A stretch of 34,093 bases of DNA from CAZKCK01 sp964552325 (GTDB lineage Bacteria > Bacteroidota > Bacteroidia > Bacteroidales > TTA-H9). Of the stretch, positions 7,333-16,800 are shown piece after piece. The notes under the pieces are model-generated. The model was not told where the DNA came from. It did no database searches and saw nothing but the letters and a program-made list of their open reading frames with translations. How positions within the stretch are numbered: position 1 is the first letter of the stretch; each line of letters begins with the position of its first letter. Position numbers and translations under genes: made by a program. The stretch lies in the NCBI GenBank assembly GCA_964552325.1, contig CAZKHA010000022.1, forward strand, positions 1-34,093, read 5' to 3'.

Positions 7333-7652
7333 AACTTTATCAAGCGTTTCGCTCAAAAAAAACCTTAAAAATCCCAACAACTGATGCTAAGCCTTCTTCG
7401 GCGGGCCTTATGAAGCAACCAAGTTATCTAGTGTGGATGTTGGTTCTATCCATACAACTTTCTGATCCACCCCTTAAAAAATGCTTCCAACTTGCAATTT
7501 TGGCTCCTTAGCAACTTCACAAATCACTTAATTACTGATACTTAAATATTATTCCAACAAATTAGTGCAAAATTTGGGATTAGCTTCGTTGGAAAGTTCC
7601 AAAGGAAAATGCAATTTTACAGCCCGAAACTTTAACCAATACTCCAAAAATA
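7333..7652. other. Intergenic region before the GH109 gene
   Basis: These 320 bases lie between the rpsF promoter and the divergent glycosidase gene. I see no gene, RNA or strong promoter for the rightward gene; the nearest match, TAGCTTCG at 7581-7588, differs from TAnnTTTG at one position and lacks a spaced TTG. A small palindrome, TTGGAA-AG-TTCCAA, lies at about 7590-7603 and could be an operator, but 14 bases is weak evidence. Confidence 0.5.
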
Positions 7653-9047
7653 ATGAGCGAATCAACAAACCGCCGCAACTTTCTTAAACTTGCTGCCACC
7701 GGCATGGCCGCCGTCGGACTCTCTGGATTGACCAAATCAGCCTCAGGCCTCGTAGTACCTCCAGCCGCTGTAACTCCTTCGCGTAAAGGAACTACGGCAA
7801 TGGGCATGCGTTGTGAACCTATTCAAAAAGTTAGAATTGGCATCATTGGTCTGGGCATGCGTGGAGCCGATGCCGTTACCCGCTTAATGCAAGTTGAAGG
7901 AACGGAGATAAAAGCAGTTTGCGATGTAATTCCTGAACGGGTAAAAAAATCGCAAGAAGATGTAACTAAAACAGGTGCTAAAGCTCCGGCTGGCTACGCC
8001 AATGGACCCGATGACTGGCAAAACCTGTGTAAACGAGACGATATTGACTTGGTTTATATTTGTACACCTTGGGAACAACACACACCAAATGCTGTATTTG
8101 CCATGAAAAATGGTAAACATGCTGCTATTGAGGTCCCGGCTGCGTTAACTGTTGAAGAATGTTGGGAACTGGTAGATACAAGCGAAGAAACACGCAAGCA
8201 TTGCATGATGCTTGAAAACTGCTGTTACGACTTCTTTGAACTCTCCACGCTAATGATGGCCCGTAAAGGAATCTTGGGTGAACTAATGCATGCTGAAGCT
8301 GCTTACATACATGATCTTAGATGGCTGAAATTTGATAAGGAAAACGGATACCAAGATATGTGGAGGCTTAAATACAGCCAGTACCACACCGGAAATCCGT
8401 ATCCTACGCATGGCCTAGGGCCTGTGGCACAAGCCATGGGGATTAATCAGGGCGATCGATTTGAGTATCTTACATCGGTGTCAACAAATCAGGTTGGCAT
8501 GAGCCAATATGCAATCAATAAATTTGGAACCGGCAGTGCCGAAGCTAAACAGATTTACCGTTTAGGCGATATGAACACCACGGTAGTTAAAACCACGAAC
8601 GGAAAAACCATTATGATTCAGCATGATACTACCAGCCCGCGTCCGTATAGCCGAATTCATCTGCTCAGTGGCACCAATGGAATTGCCCAAAAATGGCCTG
8701 AAGAGAAAATTGCCCTGGAGCCCAACGCCCATTCTTGGCTTAAAAAAGATGAATTCGATAAACTGATGGCCGAAAACCAACATCCTCTTACAATAAAGAT
8801 TGGCGACAAGGCCAAAAAGGTGGGCGGCCATGGCGGTATGGATTTTATAATGGATTATAGACTAATCTATTGCTTACGAAATGGCTTACCTCTCGACCAA
8901 ACTGTTTACGATGCCGCGGCATGGTCGTCAATTGTGGAGCTGAGCGAGAAATCGGTACTGAACAGAGGCACATCTGTAGAAATCCCCGATTTTACGCGTG
9001 GCGAATGGACCCGTACAAAAGCATGGGACATTGTAAGCGTTGAATAG
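7653..9047 (+). CDS. GH109-type alpha-N-acetylgalactosaminidase (Gfo/Idh/MocA fold), Tat-exported
   Basis: This is a 464-residue NAD-dependent glycosidase-type enzyme. GH109 members such as Elizabethkingia NagA release terminal alpha-linked N-acetylgalactosamine through a redox mechanism with tightly held NAD+. A twin-arginine signal is clear (NRRNFLKLAATGMAAVGLSG, Arg7-Arg8), so a folded, cofactor-loaded protein is exported. The Rossmann motif is RIGIIGLGMRG (61-71, GxGxxG). Hallmarks follow in GH109 order: TPWEQH (138-143), LTVEECWELV (165-174), MLENCCYD (186-193), YIHDLR (218-223) and YPTHGLGP (250-257). QHDTTSPRPY (323-332), GGHGGMDF (391-398) and SVEIPDFTRGEW (441-452) complete the series. 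Length is normal. It appears to be a single-gene unit closed by the terminator at 9070. No sulfatase, other glycosidase or SusCD pair is adjacent, so the natural substrate is open; other activities within the Gfo/Idh/MocA family cannot be excluded. Confidence 0.9.
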   Translation: MSESTNRRNFLKLAATGMAAVGLSGLTKSASGLVVPPAAVTPSRKGTTAMGMRCEPIQKVRIGIIGLGMRGADAVTRLMQVEGTEIKAVCDVIPERVKKSQEDVTKTGAKAPAGYANGPDDWQNLCKRDDIDLVYICTPWEQHTPNAVFAMKNGKHAAIEVPAALTVEECWELVDTSEETRKHCMMLENCCYDFFELSTLMMARKGILGELMHAEAAYIHDLRWLKFDKENGYQDMWRLKYSQYHTGNPYPTHGLGPVAQAMGINQGDRFEYLTSVSTNQVGMSQYAINKFGTGSAEAKQIYRLGDMNTTVVKTTNGKTIMIQHDTTSPRPYSRIHLLSGTNGIAQKWPEEKIALEPNAHSWLKKDEFDKLMAENQHPLTIKIGDKAKKVGGHGGMDFIMDYRLIYCLRNGLPLDQTVYDAAAWSSIVELSEKSVLNRGTSVEIPDFTRGEWTRTKAWDIVSVE

Positions 9048-9069
9048 TTTAGCCCCATCGCAAATTACG

Positions 9070-9099
9070 AGCAACCAGAATATTACTGCTTGCTTTTTT
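9070..9099 (+). terminator. Rho-independent terminator after the GH109 gene
   Basis: AGCAA-C-CAG (9070-9078) pairs with CTG-C-TTGCT (9086-9094) around the loop AATATTA, with one C/C mismatch, and a T-run of six follows (9094-9099). It begins 22 bases after the glycosidase stop codon. Confidence 0.75.
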
Positions 9100-9393
9100 A
9101 ACCCTTTAAAAGCCGAAATTGCAAATTTTCCTAATCCTTAACGCGAATTAGAACGTGGGGAATTGGGCTTGGCATGCAATGGAGTAAAAACAAGGCAAAT
9201 TTTGTGGCCCTTGTAACGATTCCATTTTTTATGAAAGTTTAACTTATGCAGATTTCTATATCTAATTTGAGTTTCCTATAAATCATTCAATTTTAAATGT
9301 TTATATTTACGTTAGGTGTGTGGGTTTATTCTAAAATCGAAGATATTTTGGGTATATCGACAGCGGGAAGCCCATCCTTAGCCTAATTTTGAG
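9100..9393. other. Intergenic region without recognisable genes
   Basis: The stretch between the GH109 terminator and the next promoter is AT-rich, especially from 9230 to 9320. I see no open frame with coding character, no tRNA and no convincing repeat in it. Confidence 0.5.
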
Positions 9394-9401
9394 TACCTTT
9401 G
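9394..9401 (+). promoter_or_regulatory. -7 element TACCTTTG upstream of the 596-residue gene
   Basis: TACCTTTG is a strict match to TAnnTTTG and ends 18 bases before the ATG at 9420, implying a leader of only about 10-15 bases. No TTG lies at the usual -33 distance. The element overlaps an alternative TTG codon at 9399, which argues for the ATG start. Confidence 0.55.
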
Positions 9402-9419
9402 CAGTCCAAATTCTGGCCA

Positions 9420-11210
9420 ATGAACATAAAACCGATTCATACCTTCCATATACCAGTAATGGGTATTGGATACACCATCGACACACCCATTCGGGTAGCC
9501 CATCTAGGAATTAGTTCTTCGATATCGCTTGTGGATGACGATCTGCTTGAGAAAATACGCGCATTTTACTGCGCAAAATTTGAAATTCCTTTTACAGCCA
9601 TCACACATAAAATAAACGACTTTCGATCGAAGAGGATTACGGAATACCTAAATTTAGTGGATAAAATTGTTAAAGAAAAATTTGAACAACTAAAGACAAA
9701 TGCAGCCGAAAAAGGCAGTGAGCTAGAGAAATACTGCGAGATGCTTCCCGATTTTTCGGATCTAAAAATCAAGCTTAAGCAAAAGTTGCACAATGCCTCT
9801 GAATCCTCTGATTTACTGGAATGGCTTAGAAACAACCTTAGAATTGGCGATGTTGATGTGAATATAATGACCAAGCTTGACAAGGAAAACTATATTGGCA
9901 ACGAAAAACTGCCTGTTGAGTTCAATGACGCACATGCGGCATTACGCGGCTTTGCTAATAGCAATCTTTCGTCATCTGTTATTCTTTCTGCCGGAATGAA
10001 CCCAAGGTTGTATGGATACATTGAATCATTCGATGACTTCTATCCCGATGCCGAGGGGAATATTAAAAAGAAAATCATCCTAAAAATAAGTGATTACCGT
10101 TCAGCGCTCATTCAAGGAAAATTTTTGGCAAAGAAGGGCTTATGGATTTCGGAATTCAGGTTGGAATCGGGTTTAAACTGTGGTGGACATGCTTTTGCTT
10201 CAGATGGGTTTTTAATGGGCCCAATACTTGAGGAGCTTAAAGTTAAACGTCAGGAACTGCTTACGGCCCTAACCGAAGCCTATTGCGCTGGCTTAAAAGA
10301 CAAAGGCAGACCCATACCCAATCCTATGCCCAGTGTTCGGTTTACGGCTCAAGGCGGAGTTGGCACAGCCGAAGAACACCAAATGTTGCTTGACTATTAT
10401 CAACTGGATTCGATTGGTTGGGGCACACCTTTTTTGTTGGCCCCAGATGTTGTAAGCATTGATAATGAAACGCTTGCATTGTTAAGCAAAGCCAAAGAAG
10501 AGGATTTGTACCTAAGCGATATTTCGCCTCTTGGTGTGCCATTTAATTCATTGCGCAACAATACCAAAGATATTGAGAAAGAAGAAAATATACATGCTGG
10601 GAAACCTGGCAGCAACTGCCCAAAACAGTATCTTCGGATTAATAGTGAGTTTGGTCAAAAACCACTTTGTACAGCATCAAGGGCATTCCAATCAAAAAAG
10701 ATAGCTGCTATAGCCAATTGTGAACCGGATTCACCAACCTATAAAGAACAAGTTGACAAAATAACCGAAAAATCGTGCATTTGCGTTGGCCTTGGCACTC
10801 CAATACTGTTAATGAATAACTTAAGTACAAAAATGGAAGGAAAAGGTGTTTCGGTATGCCCCGGCCCCAACATGGCGTATTTTTCTGAAATAGTCAATCT
10901 TAAACAAATGACAGACCATATATATGGTCGAACGAATTTGATTACCCGCAACGACCGTCCAAACCTCTTCAACAAAGAAATTGGGCTTTATATCGATTAC
11001 CTTAAAAACTTGCTTAAAAAAACCGAAGAAGCACCCAACGAAAAGTATGTGTTAACTTTTAAACAGAACCTGAGCAATGGAATAGCCTATTACCAAAAGC
11101 TAACCACGGCTATTAAAGAGGAATACAGGTCAGTATTGAAAGGGTTTAACACAAAACTTGAAGAATACCGTAACGAGCTTGACAACATCCAATCGTTGAC
11201 GCATAAATAA
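9420..11210 (+). CDS. Conserved-looking protein of unknown function with Cys-rich C-terminal part
   Basis: I cannot name this 596-residue protein with certainty. It has no signal peptide or membrane helix, so it is probably cytoplasmic. The start, IPVMGIGYTIDTPIRVAHLGISSSISLVDD (11-40), looks like the first strand and loop of an FMN-type TIM barrel such as nitronate monooxygenase. A charged helical insertion follows (about 65-140). SGLNCGGHAFASDGFLMGPI (250-269) and RFTAQGGVGTAEEH (307-320) look like cofactor or phosphate-binding loops, the second like the GG[VI]GT loop of FMN/IMPDH barrels. WGTPFLLAPD (334-343) follows. The C-terminal part holds six cysteines (400, 417, 434, 453, 455, 480; NCPKQY, LCTAS, NCEPDSP, SCICVGLGTP, VCPGPNMAYFS), a possible metal or Fe-S site. 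The last 70 residues are helical and charged. It is a single gene; 156 bases without clear signals separate it from the convergent kinase gene. Confidence 0.8.
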   Translation: MNIKPIHTFHIPVMGIGYTIDTPIRVAHLGISSSISLVDDDLLEKIRAFYCAKFEIPFTAITHKINDFRSKRITEYLNLVDKIVKEKFEQLKTNAAEKGSELEKYCEMLPDFSDLKIKLKQKLHNASESSDLLEWLRNNLRIGDVDVNIMTKLDKENYIGNEKLPVEFNDAHAALRGFANSNLSSSVILSAGMNPRLYGYIESFDDFYPDAEGNIKKKIILKISDYRSALIQGKFLAKKGLWISEFRLESGLNCGGHAFASDGFLMGPILEELKVKRQELLTALTEAYCAGLKDKGRPIPNPMPSVRFTAQGGVGTAEEHQMLLDYYQLDSIGWGTPFLLAPDVVSIDNETLALLSKAKEEDLYLSDISPLGVPFNSLRNNTKDIEKEENIHAGKPGSNCPKQYLRINSEFGQKPLCTASRAFQSKKIAAIANCEPDSPTYKEQVDKITEKSCICVGLGTPILLMNNLSTKMEGKGVSVCPGPNMAYFSEIVNLKQMTDHIYGRTNLITRNDRPNLFNKEIGLYIDYLKNLLKKTEEAPNEKYVLTFKQNLSNGIAYYQKLTTAIKEEYRSVLKGFNTKLEEYRNELDNIQSLTHK

Positions 11211-11366
11211 ATAGAGGCATCTATTATGGAACGTACGGCTGTACAAGGCTAAGTCAATTCACAGAAACCTTGCAGCCTGGCAAGTCTAAAAGAGCTTTTG
11301 GTCCAGTCTTTAAAAAGATAGTATTCGGTGCGTTTATCTATAAATGCTGATGCTATTGCATTTAAA

Positions 11367-13121
11367 TTAGTGGCCGGGAAATAATGGCAATGAAAGGAAA
11401 AAGGAACTACCAAAACCTTGTGTGCTTTCTACCCAAATTGCCCCATTATTTTTGAGCATAAACTCTTTGCACAATATCAACCCTAAACCCGTTCCATACT
11501 CGCCTTTAGTGCCCTTGGTAGAGTTAAGTTTGCCTATCATAAACAGATTATCAATTTGTGTTTGCGTCATCCCAACACCAAAATCGGTAATTACTATCGT
11601 ACAATTTTGACCATCCTCCATGGCATGGATTTCAACCTTATTATTTTCAAACGAAAACTTAATGGCATTGGCAAGCAAATTCCTAAACACTGTTTTAATC
11701 ATGTTTGCATCTGCAAAAACATTTAAATGCTTAGGAACGTCAACCACAAAAGTCACTTGTTTATCAGCGGCAACAGAATTCAACACCATTAATGCATCCG
11801 AAACAACTATCGAAAGGTTTAATTTCTGCAAATTTACGATTACCCCCGACGTTTGAGCCACTGACCAATCGAGCAAATTCTGAAGCAGTTTATGTGCCTG
11901 CAGAGTTGAATCGATTAATCGTTGGCTATGGGAAATGATTATTGGGTTATTAATTTGAAGTGCTTCATCATGAATCAATTCCGAAAAGCCCATTAAGGTT
12001 TGGAATGGATTTCGAAGGTCGTGTGCTATAACCGAAAACAGCTTATCCTTTGTGGCATTTAATTCAGTTAACTTTTGTTCGCTCTCACGCAATAGATTCT
12101 CGTTTTCAATAATTCGGGTTATATCATTAAATATTACTGCCCTTCCAACAATATTTTTTTCTTTATCATGAATTATGCTAGTCCGCATAAAAAAGAATTT
12201 CGTACCATTATCCAACTCAAAAGTTGCTTTATGCTCGCCATTATCTGATTGGAACAATGGAAGGACTTGCTTGAAAAACTCACCTGAATCTCTAAGCCTA
12301 TGGCCAACAGGCTTATCAATAAATCGTTCGAGCAATGAAGTTGCAACAGGATTACAGGCCACTATCCGTTCATCGTTATCAAGTATAATTACCCCATCGT
12401 GAATACTTTGATATACGTTTTCGAGCGCAATGGGTACGATATCAAAAATTCGATAATATAACATTCCCCAAGCTATAATTATTCCACTTAAAGTGAATAC
12501 AATAGGGTTAATATCAATACCTTCAGGTGATAAATGAAGGAGATATAAAACAAATCCTATCCACATTACCAAAGAAGCAAGGAAGATAATAGAAACTTGT
12601 TTTCGATACAGATCTTTTACATTTCGATAAAATACAAATAACAAAAAACTAAAAACAACGAAAGAAGTATTCACGTATATTACATGAACCCAATACCATA
12701 AACCCTTGGTTATGATTAATACAGTGAGGGAGCCCTTCTGGTGCGTGGTCATGGTTTCGTAAAAGAGGCCATGCAAACTATTGGTATAATTAACAAGCAA
12801 TGTAACGGTTGAAACACCAAAAAGCACTGCCAATGTTATTGTATTAATCCATTTGTGATTATTAGTGAATTTAATTGCAAAAAGAATTAACAAGGCTGGC
12901 AAATACGATATGCCCAGATACTCAATGTAAAGCCAAAACCTGATTTGCATCATATTGATAGCAGTCAGTTCAAAGGCGTAACCGAATGAATAGAGAGCCA
13001 CGGCCATCATCATTAAACTAAATTCCTTAAATGCATTAGCATTGCGATAACGCCAAGCATACACCACCAAGAAGATGGAAATTAGACCAGAAAATAGATT
13101 AATAACGCTGTAAATGTGCAT
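11367..13121 (-). CDS. 7TM sensor histidine kinase with PAS domain
   Basis: This is a 584-residue membrane sensor kinase. Residues 1-225 contain about seven hydrophobic helices resembling the 7TM histidine-kinase N-terminal domain. They are followed by one PAS domain (about 230-335; SIHDGVIILDNDERIVACNP) and a short coiled linker. The HisKA helix has the phospho-accepting His367 in VIAHDLRNPF. The ATPase domain has the N-box NLLANAIKF (481-489), the G1 box DFGVGM (513-518) and the G2 box GTGLGL (543-548). All catalytic motifs look intact, so it should autophosphorylate. No receiver is fused, so it must hand phosphate to a partner protein, possibly the receiver of the hybrid kinase upstream in the same cluster. 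Its ATG lies only nine bases after the dehydrogenase stop, so the two are very likely co-transcribed. The ligand is unknown. Confidence 0.93.
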   Translation of the reverse strand: MHIYSVINLFSGLISIFLVVYAWRYRNANAFKEFSLMMMAVALYSFGYAFELTAINMMQIRFWLYIEYLGISYLPALLILFAIKFTNNHKWINTITLAVLFGVSTVTLLVNYTNSLHGLFYETMTTHQKGSLTVLIITKGLWYWVHVIYVNTSFVVFSFLLFVFYRNVKDLYRKQVSIIFLASLVMWIGFVLYLLHLSPEGIDINPIVFTLSGIIIAWGMLYYRIFDIVPIALENVYQSIHDGVIILDNDERIVACNPVATSLLERFIDKPVGHRLRDSGEFFKQVLPLFQSDNGEHKATFELDNGTKFFFMRTSIIHDKEKNIVGRAVIFNDITRIIENENLLRESEQKLTELNATKDKLFSVIAHDLRNPFQTLMGFSELIHDEALQINNPIIISHSQRLIDSTLQAHKLLQNLLDWSVAQTSGVIVNLQKLNLSIVVSDALMVLNSVAADKQVTFVVDVPKHLNVFADANMIKTVFRNLLANAIKFSFENNKVEIHAMEDGQNCTIVITDFGVGMTQTQIDNLFMIGKLNSTKGTKGEYGTGLGLILCKEFMLKNNGAIWVESTQGFGSSFFLSLPLFPGH

Positions 13122-13130
13122 ATATTTGTG

Positions 13131-13835
13131 CTATGGATTCGAAAATGACATCGGTATTATCTTACCATTCATTACTTTATTCGCATTGAGAGAAAAATCG
13201 GCAATAAAGGCAGCAGCAATTTGTGCATCAATTGGAGCCTTATATCCCGGGAAAGCCTCGTTTAGCATTTGTGTTTGCACTGCACCAGGGGCAATACAGT
13301 TTACAGCAATACCCAAAGGCATCAATTCGGTTGCAAAGCACTCTGTTAATACTGCCACAGCGCCTTTGCTGGCACTGTAAACCGATAATCCATTGTATTT
13401 TTCTGAACCCTGAACACCGCCCATTGATGAGATATTGACTATGTGACTTCCCTTTCTCATTCGAGGAACTAAAGCTTGTATGAGCAAAAATGGTGCTTTC
13501 ACATTAACTGCAAACACCTTATCAAAATCGGTTGTATCAACTTCCATAAAAGGCTTGTTAAGCAATACACCCGCATTATTAATTAAGATATCAATGTGGG
13601 GTACAAGGTTTTCAATTTGATTGGCCAAACCATTAAGATCTTGGCTCTCAACAAAATCATATAAAATCCCATAAAAAGTTGATGGCAAGCGATTACGGTG
13701 CCCTTCTTCGCGAAGCGCTACCAAAGAATCCCTTGACCTTGCAATGCCAATAATGGTATGGCCCTCTTGGTGTTGAAAGTAGCGAACCAGTTCGGCACCA
13801 ATTCCTCGGCTGGCTCCTGTAATAACTATATTCAT
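13131..13835 (-). CDS. Short-chain dehydrogenase/reductase (SDR)
   Basis: This is a 234-residue classical SDR, an NAD(P)H-dependent oxidoreductase of the Rossmann fold. It shows the cofactor motif TGASRGIG (6-13), NNAG (86-89), and the catalytic set with ISS (135-137) and YSASK (Tyr153, Lys157). The APG segment after the active site (CIAPGAVQT, 180-188) is also present. The Arg at 10 and the basic residues after the second strand (ARSR, 32-35) suggest NADPH preference, an inference only. The ATG at 13835 is chosen over an upstream TTG at 13853 because MNIVITGAS is the normal SDR beginning. The gene sits inside the kinase cluster, 26 bases after the hybrid kinase and nine before the 7TM kinase. 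The substrate cannot be told. Confidence 0.93.
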   Translation of the reverse strand: MNIVITGASRGIGAELVRYFQHQEGHTIIGIARSRDSLVALREEGHRNRLPSTFYGILYDFVESQDLNGLANQIENLVPHIDILINNAGVLLNKPFMEVDTTDFDKVFAVNVKAPFLLIQALVPRMRKGSHIVNISSMGGVQGSEKYNGLSVYSASKGAVAVLTECFATELMPLGIAVNCIAPGAVQTQMLNEAFPGYKAPIDAQIAAAFIADFSLNANKVMNGKIIPMSFSNP

Positions 13836-13861
13836 TAATTCACTTTCAATCAATTACTAGT

Positions 13862-16800
13862 TTAGTCAATATCTAAAATGCTTTTAATAAACTTTACAAA
13901 CTCATGCCGCTCAAAAGGTTTAGCAATGTAATGGCTGCAACCTTCATTTAACAGACGTTCTTTATCGCCAACCAACGTAAAACCGGTAACAGCAATTATT
14001 GGCACTTCTTTGTACTCTTCCATTTTACGCAAGATTCGGGTCAACGATAACCCATCCATCGAAGACCGCAAATTGATATCCATAAAGAACACTTCATAAT
14101 GCTTTTCGGTTGCCATTTGAAGCGCAATTTTACCATCCTTGGCCAAGTCAACATCACAAATGCCGGCAAGGAAAGCAGCCATCAATTCCCTATTAATTTC
14201 ATTATCTTCAACAATTAAAGCCTGAGGCATTGACTTGATAGGCTTTTTAGGCTCCATTGGTAGCAATGGCGTTGAAACAAGGTTGAGGCTTACTTCGGGA
14301 AACCGTAATTGTTTGGCTTCAAAAGTAAACACAAACTTTGAACCTTGACCGATAGCACTTTCTAGTAGTATATTTCCACCTAATCGTTCCGTAATCTTTT
14401 TCACGATAGCCAAGCCCAGACCTGTACCTTCATATTCGCGGTTAATGCCCTCACTAACTTGCCTAAACTCTTTAAACACCAATTGATGCATACTAGAATG
14501 GATTCCAATTCCGGTGTCAGAAACTTCCATTTCAACGAGTGTTTTTTGGGCTGATTTTACCAAGCAAATAGTTAGTTGAACTACACCTTGTTCAGTAAAT
14601 TTCAAAGCATTGTCAAGCAATTCAGTAAGCACTTGTGCAACGAGTCCAAAATCAGTGATGATGGAGAAATGTTGGGAGCAACTTACCCTAAAATCGAGCC
14701 CTTTTAAGCTAAACCGTTCCGAATAATTTGTAATTATTGGTTTTATACGTTCATATAGGTTGGCATTCTCTTCATACACATCAATACCTGATTCAATTTG
14801 TGCAAGCCACATTATTGAATCAAGTGTTTTCATGAGCCGATCGCTGGACAGCAAAATTTTATCGGCTATATCCCTAAACTCATCACTTGGTGCGTCGTAA
14901 TGCAATATTTGTGCAAATCCAAGAATACCATTCATGGGTGTACGGAATTCATGGCTTAAATTTGCCAATAATGTTGATTTAAGCTTATCAGATTGTTCAG
15001 CCCTAGTACGGGCTTCTTCAATTTCTTCAATAATTTGCTTATACTCCGTAATATCCTCTAAAACAATTAAATAATTAAGAACTTCGCCGCGATCATTTCG
15101 GATTTCGGAAACCGAGGCCGATACCCAAAACCAGCCATTATTCGTTTTAGGGCTTATAAACTCCCCTTTCCATACACTGTGATCCTGTATTTCTTGAAGG
15201 ATTGATTCCCAAGTGATAACTGGATTGGAAATGGCAAAAATCAACTCTAAACTATGATTAATAATTTGTTGAGCAGAATAACCAGAAGTAGTAATATACC
15301 GCGTATTAACATATTCGACCACACCTGTTAAAGATGCAACCATAATCATAACGGGACTTTGCTCAACAGCTAGCGAGAGGCGTTGAATTTGTTCAAGTGC
15401 ATTACGACGTTCCGATACATCACGCAACGATCCTTCTACACCAACTATTTCATTATTATCACCATAAATAAAATGGGCGTTAACTGAAACATGAACCAAT
15501 CGACCATTTTTAGCCAACAGCCGCACTTCAAAATCAACCGCTTCACCCTTAAGTTTTATTATGGATAAAAGTTTTTCGCGTTCATTTGCATCAAAATACA
15601 GACGTGATACCGGTAGTCCAATAAGTTCTTCAGGAGTGTATCCCGAATACCTTTGAATAGAAGGACTTATAGTAGTTATGATCCCACCAAGATCGGTTTG
15701 ATAAAAGACATCCTGTATGTTCTCGAAAATATTCCGGTATTTAATCTCCTCTTCCTTTAGTGCATTCTCAAATTGTTTTCGTTGCGACACATCATTTGAT
15801 AATGAAAGGATTGCCTTTTGATTATTGCCAAGTGTAATGCAAGTTTCGGTAAGTTCGGCAAAATACTTTGAACCATCTTTGCGATAGCTTTCAACTTCCA
15901 AAATTAAATTCTCGCCTTCAAGTATCCTATTAAGATGCTCATTAACAATGGATTGATTTTCAATACCCGCAAAAATTGAAACGTGCTTACCAATCAATTC
16001 ATTTACCGTATAACCGGTTAATTTACAGATAGCATGGTTTGCATCAAGTATAGTCCCATCGGTTGATTCAAGAACTATTCCTACAGGTGAAAGTTCGAAC
16101 AGGGTTCGGTAAAGCCTTTCGGTACCGCGCTGAAACTCAAAAGCCGTAATATCATTCAAAATGCCGATAGCGCCTTCGGGTTTACCTTGAGAGGTAAGAA
16201 CTGGAACGAACCACATTTCAAGCATTAACTCGCCTACCCGTGCTTTTATGCTTTTTTTCTTGCCATCAAGTGCATACAGCGAACCTTCAAGCAGCATCGG
16301 GAATTCATCCTGCAACAACCGTATATTTTTTCGTAGAAAACGCTCTTCCACAAAACCGGTTTTCTCTAAGAAATCTCCTTTTAAAAAGCTGAAATCTCCT
16401 GATTTATTAAGAACAAAGTACGCGATTCCTGAATTGGCTAAAATAGCTGAAAGGGTTTCTTGGGTCTGCCGAAGGGCTTCGATATTTAATTCGCTTTGGG
16501 TTACATTTTTAGAAACCACAAGCAAACCATTTAATTCGGGGGTATTGCAAAGGTTTGTTATTTTACTCTCTATCAATAAATAAGCACCTTTGAGTGTTTT
16601 ACATCTAAACTGCACATTCTGATTTAAGACACCAAAATTCAAGGCTTTAATAAAAGCCCTTTCCAATACCCTAATATCTTGGGGATGGACAAATTCAGCA
16701 GGGTGTTTACCCGTTAAGGTATAACCCAACTCGCGCTTGATGGATGGTGTTTCGAACGTAACAAATCCATTAGTATCATGCACTGTAACAATATCTTCAA

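Noticed and set aside
7249..7380. N-terminal extension of ribosomal protein S6
   Set aside because: The extension contains the operon promoter, and S6 normally starts at the MKNQYEAVF segment.
11210..11225. AATAGA/TCTATT hairpin as terminator of the 596-residue gene
   Set aside because: The stem is short and AT-rich and no T-run follows.
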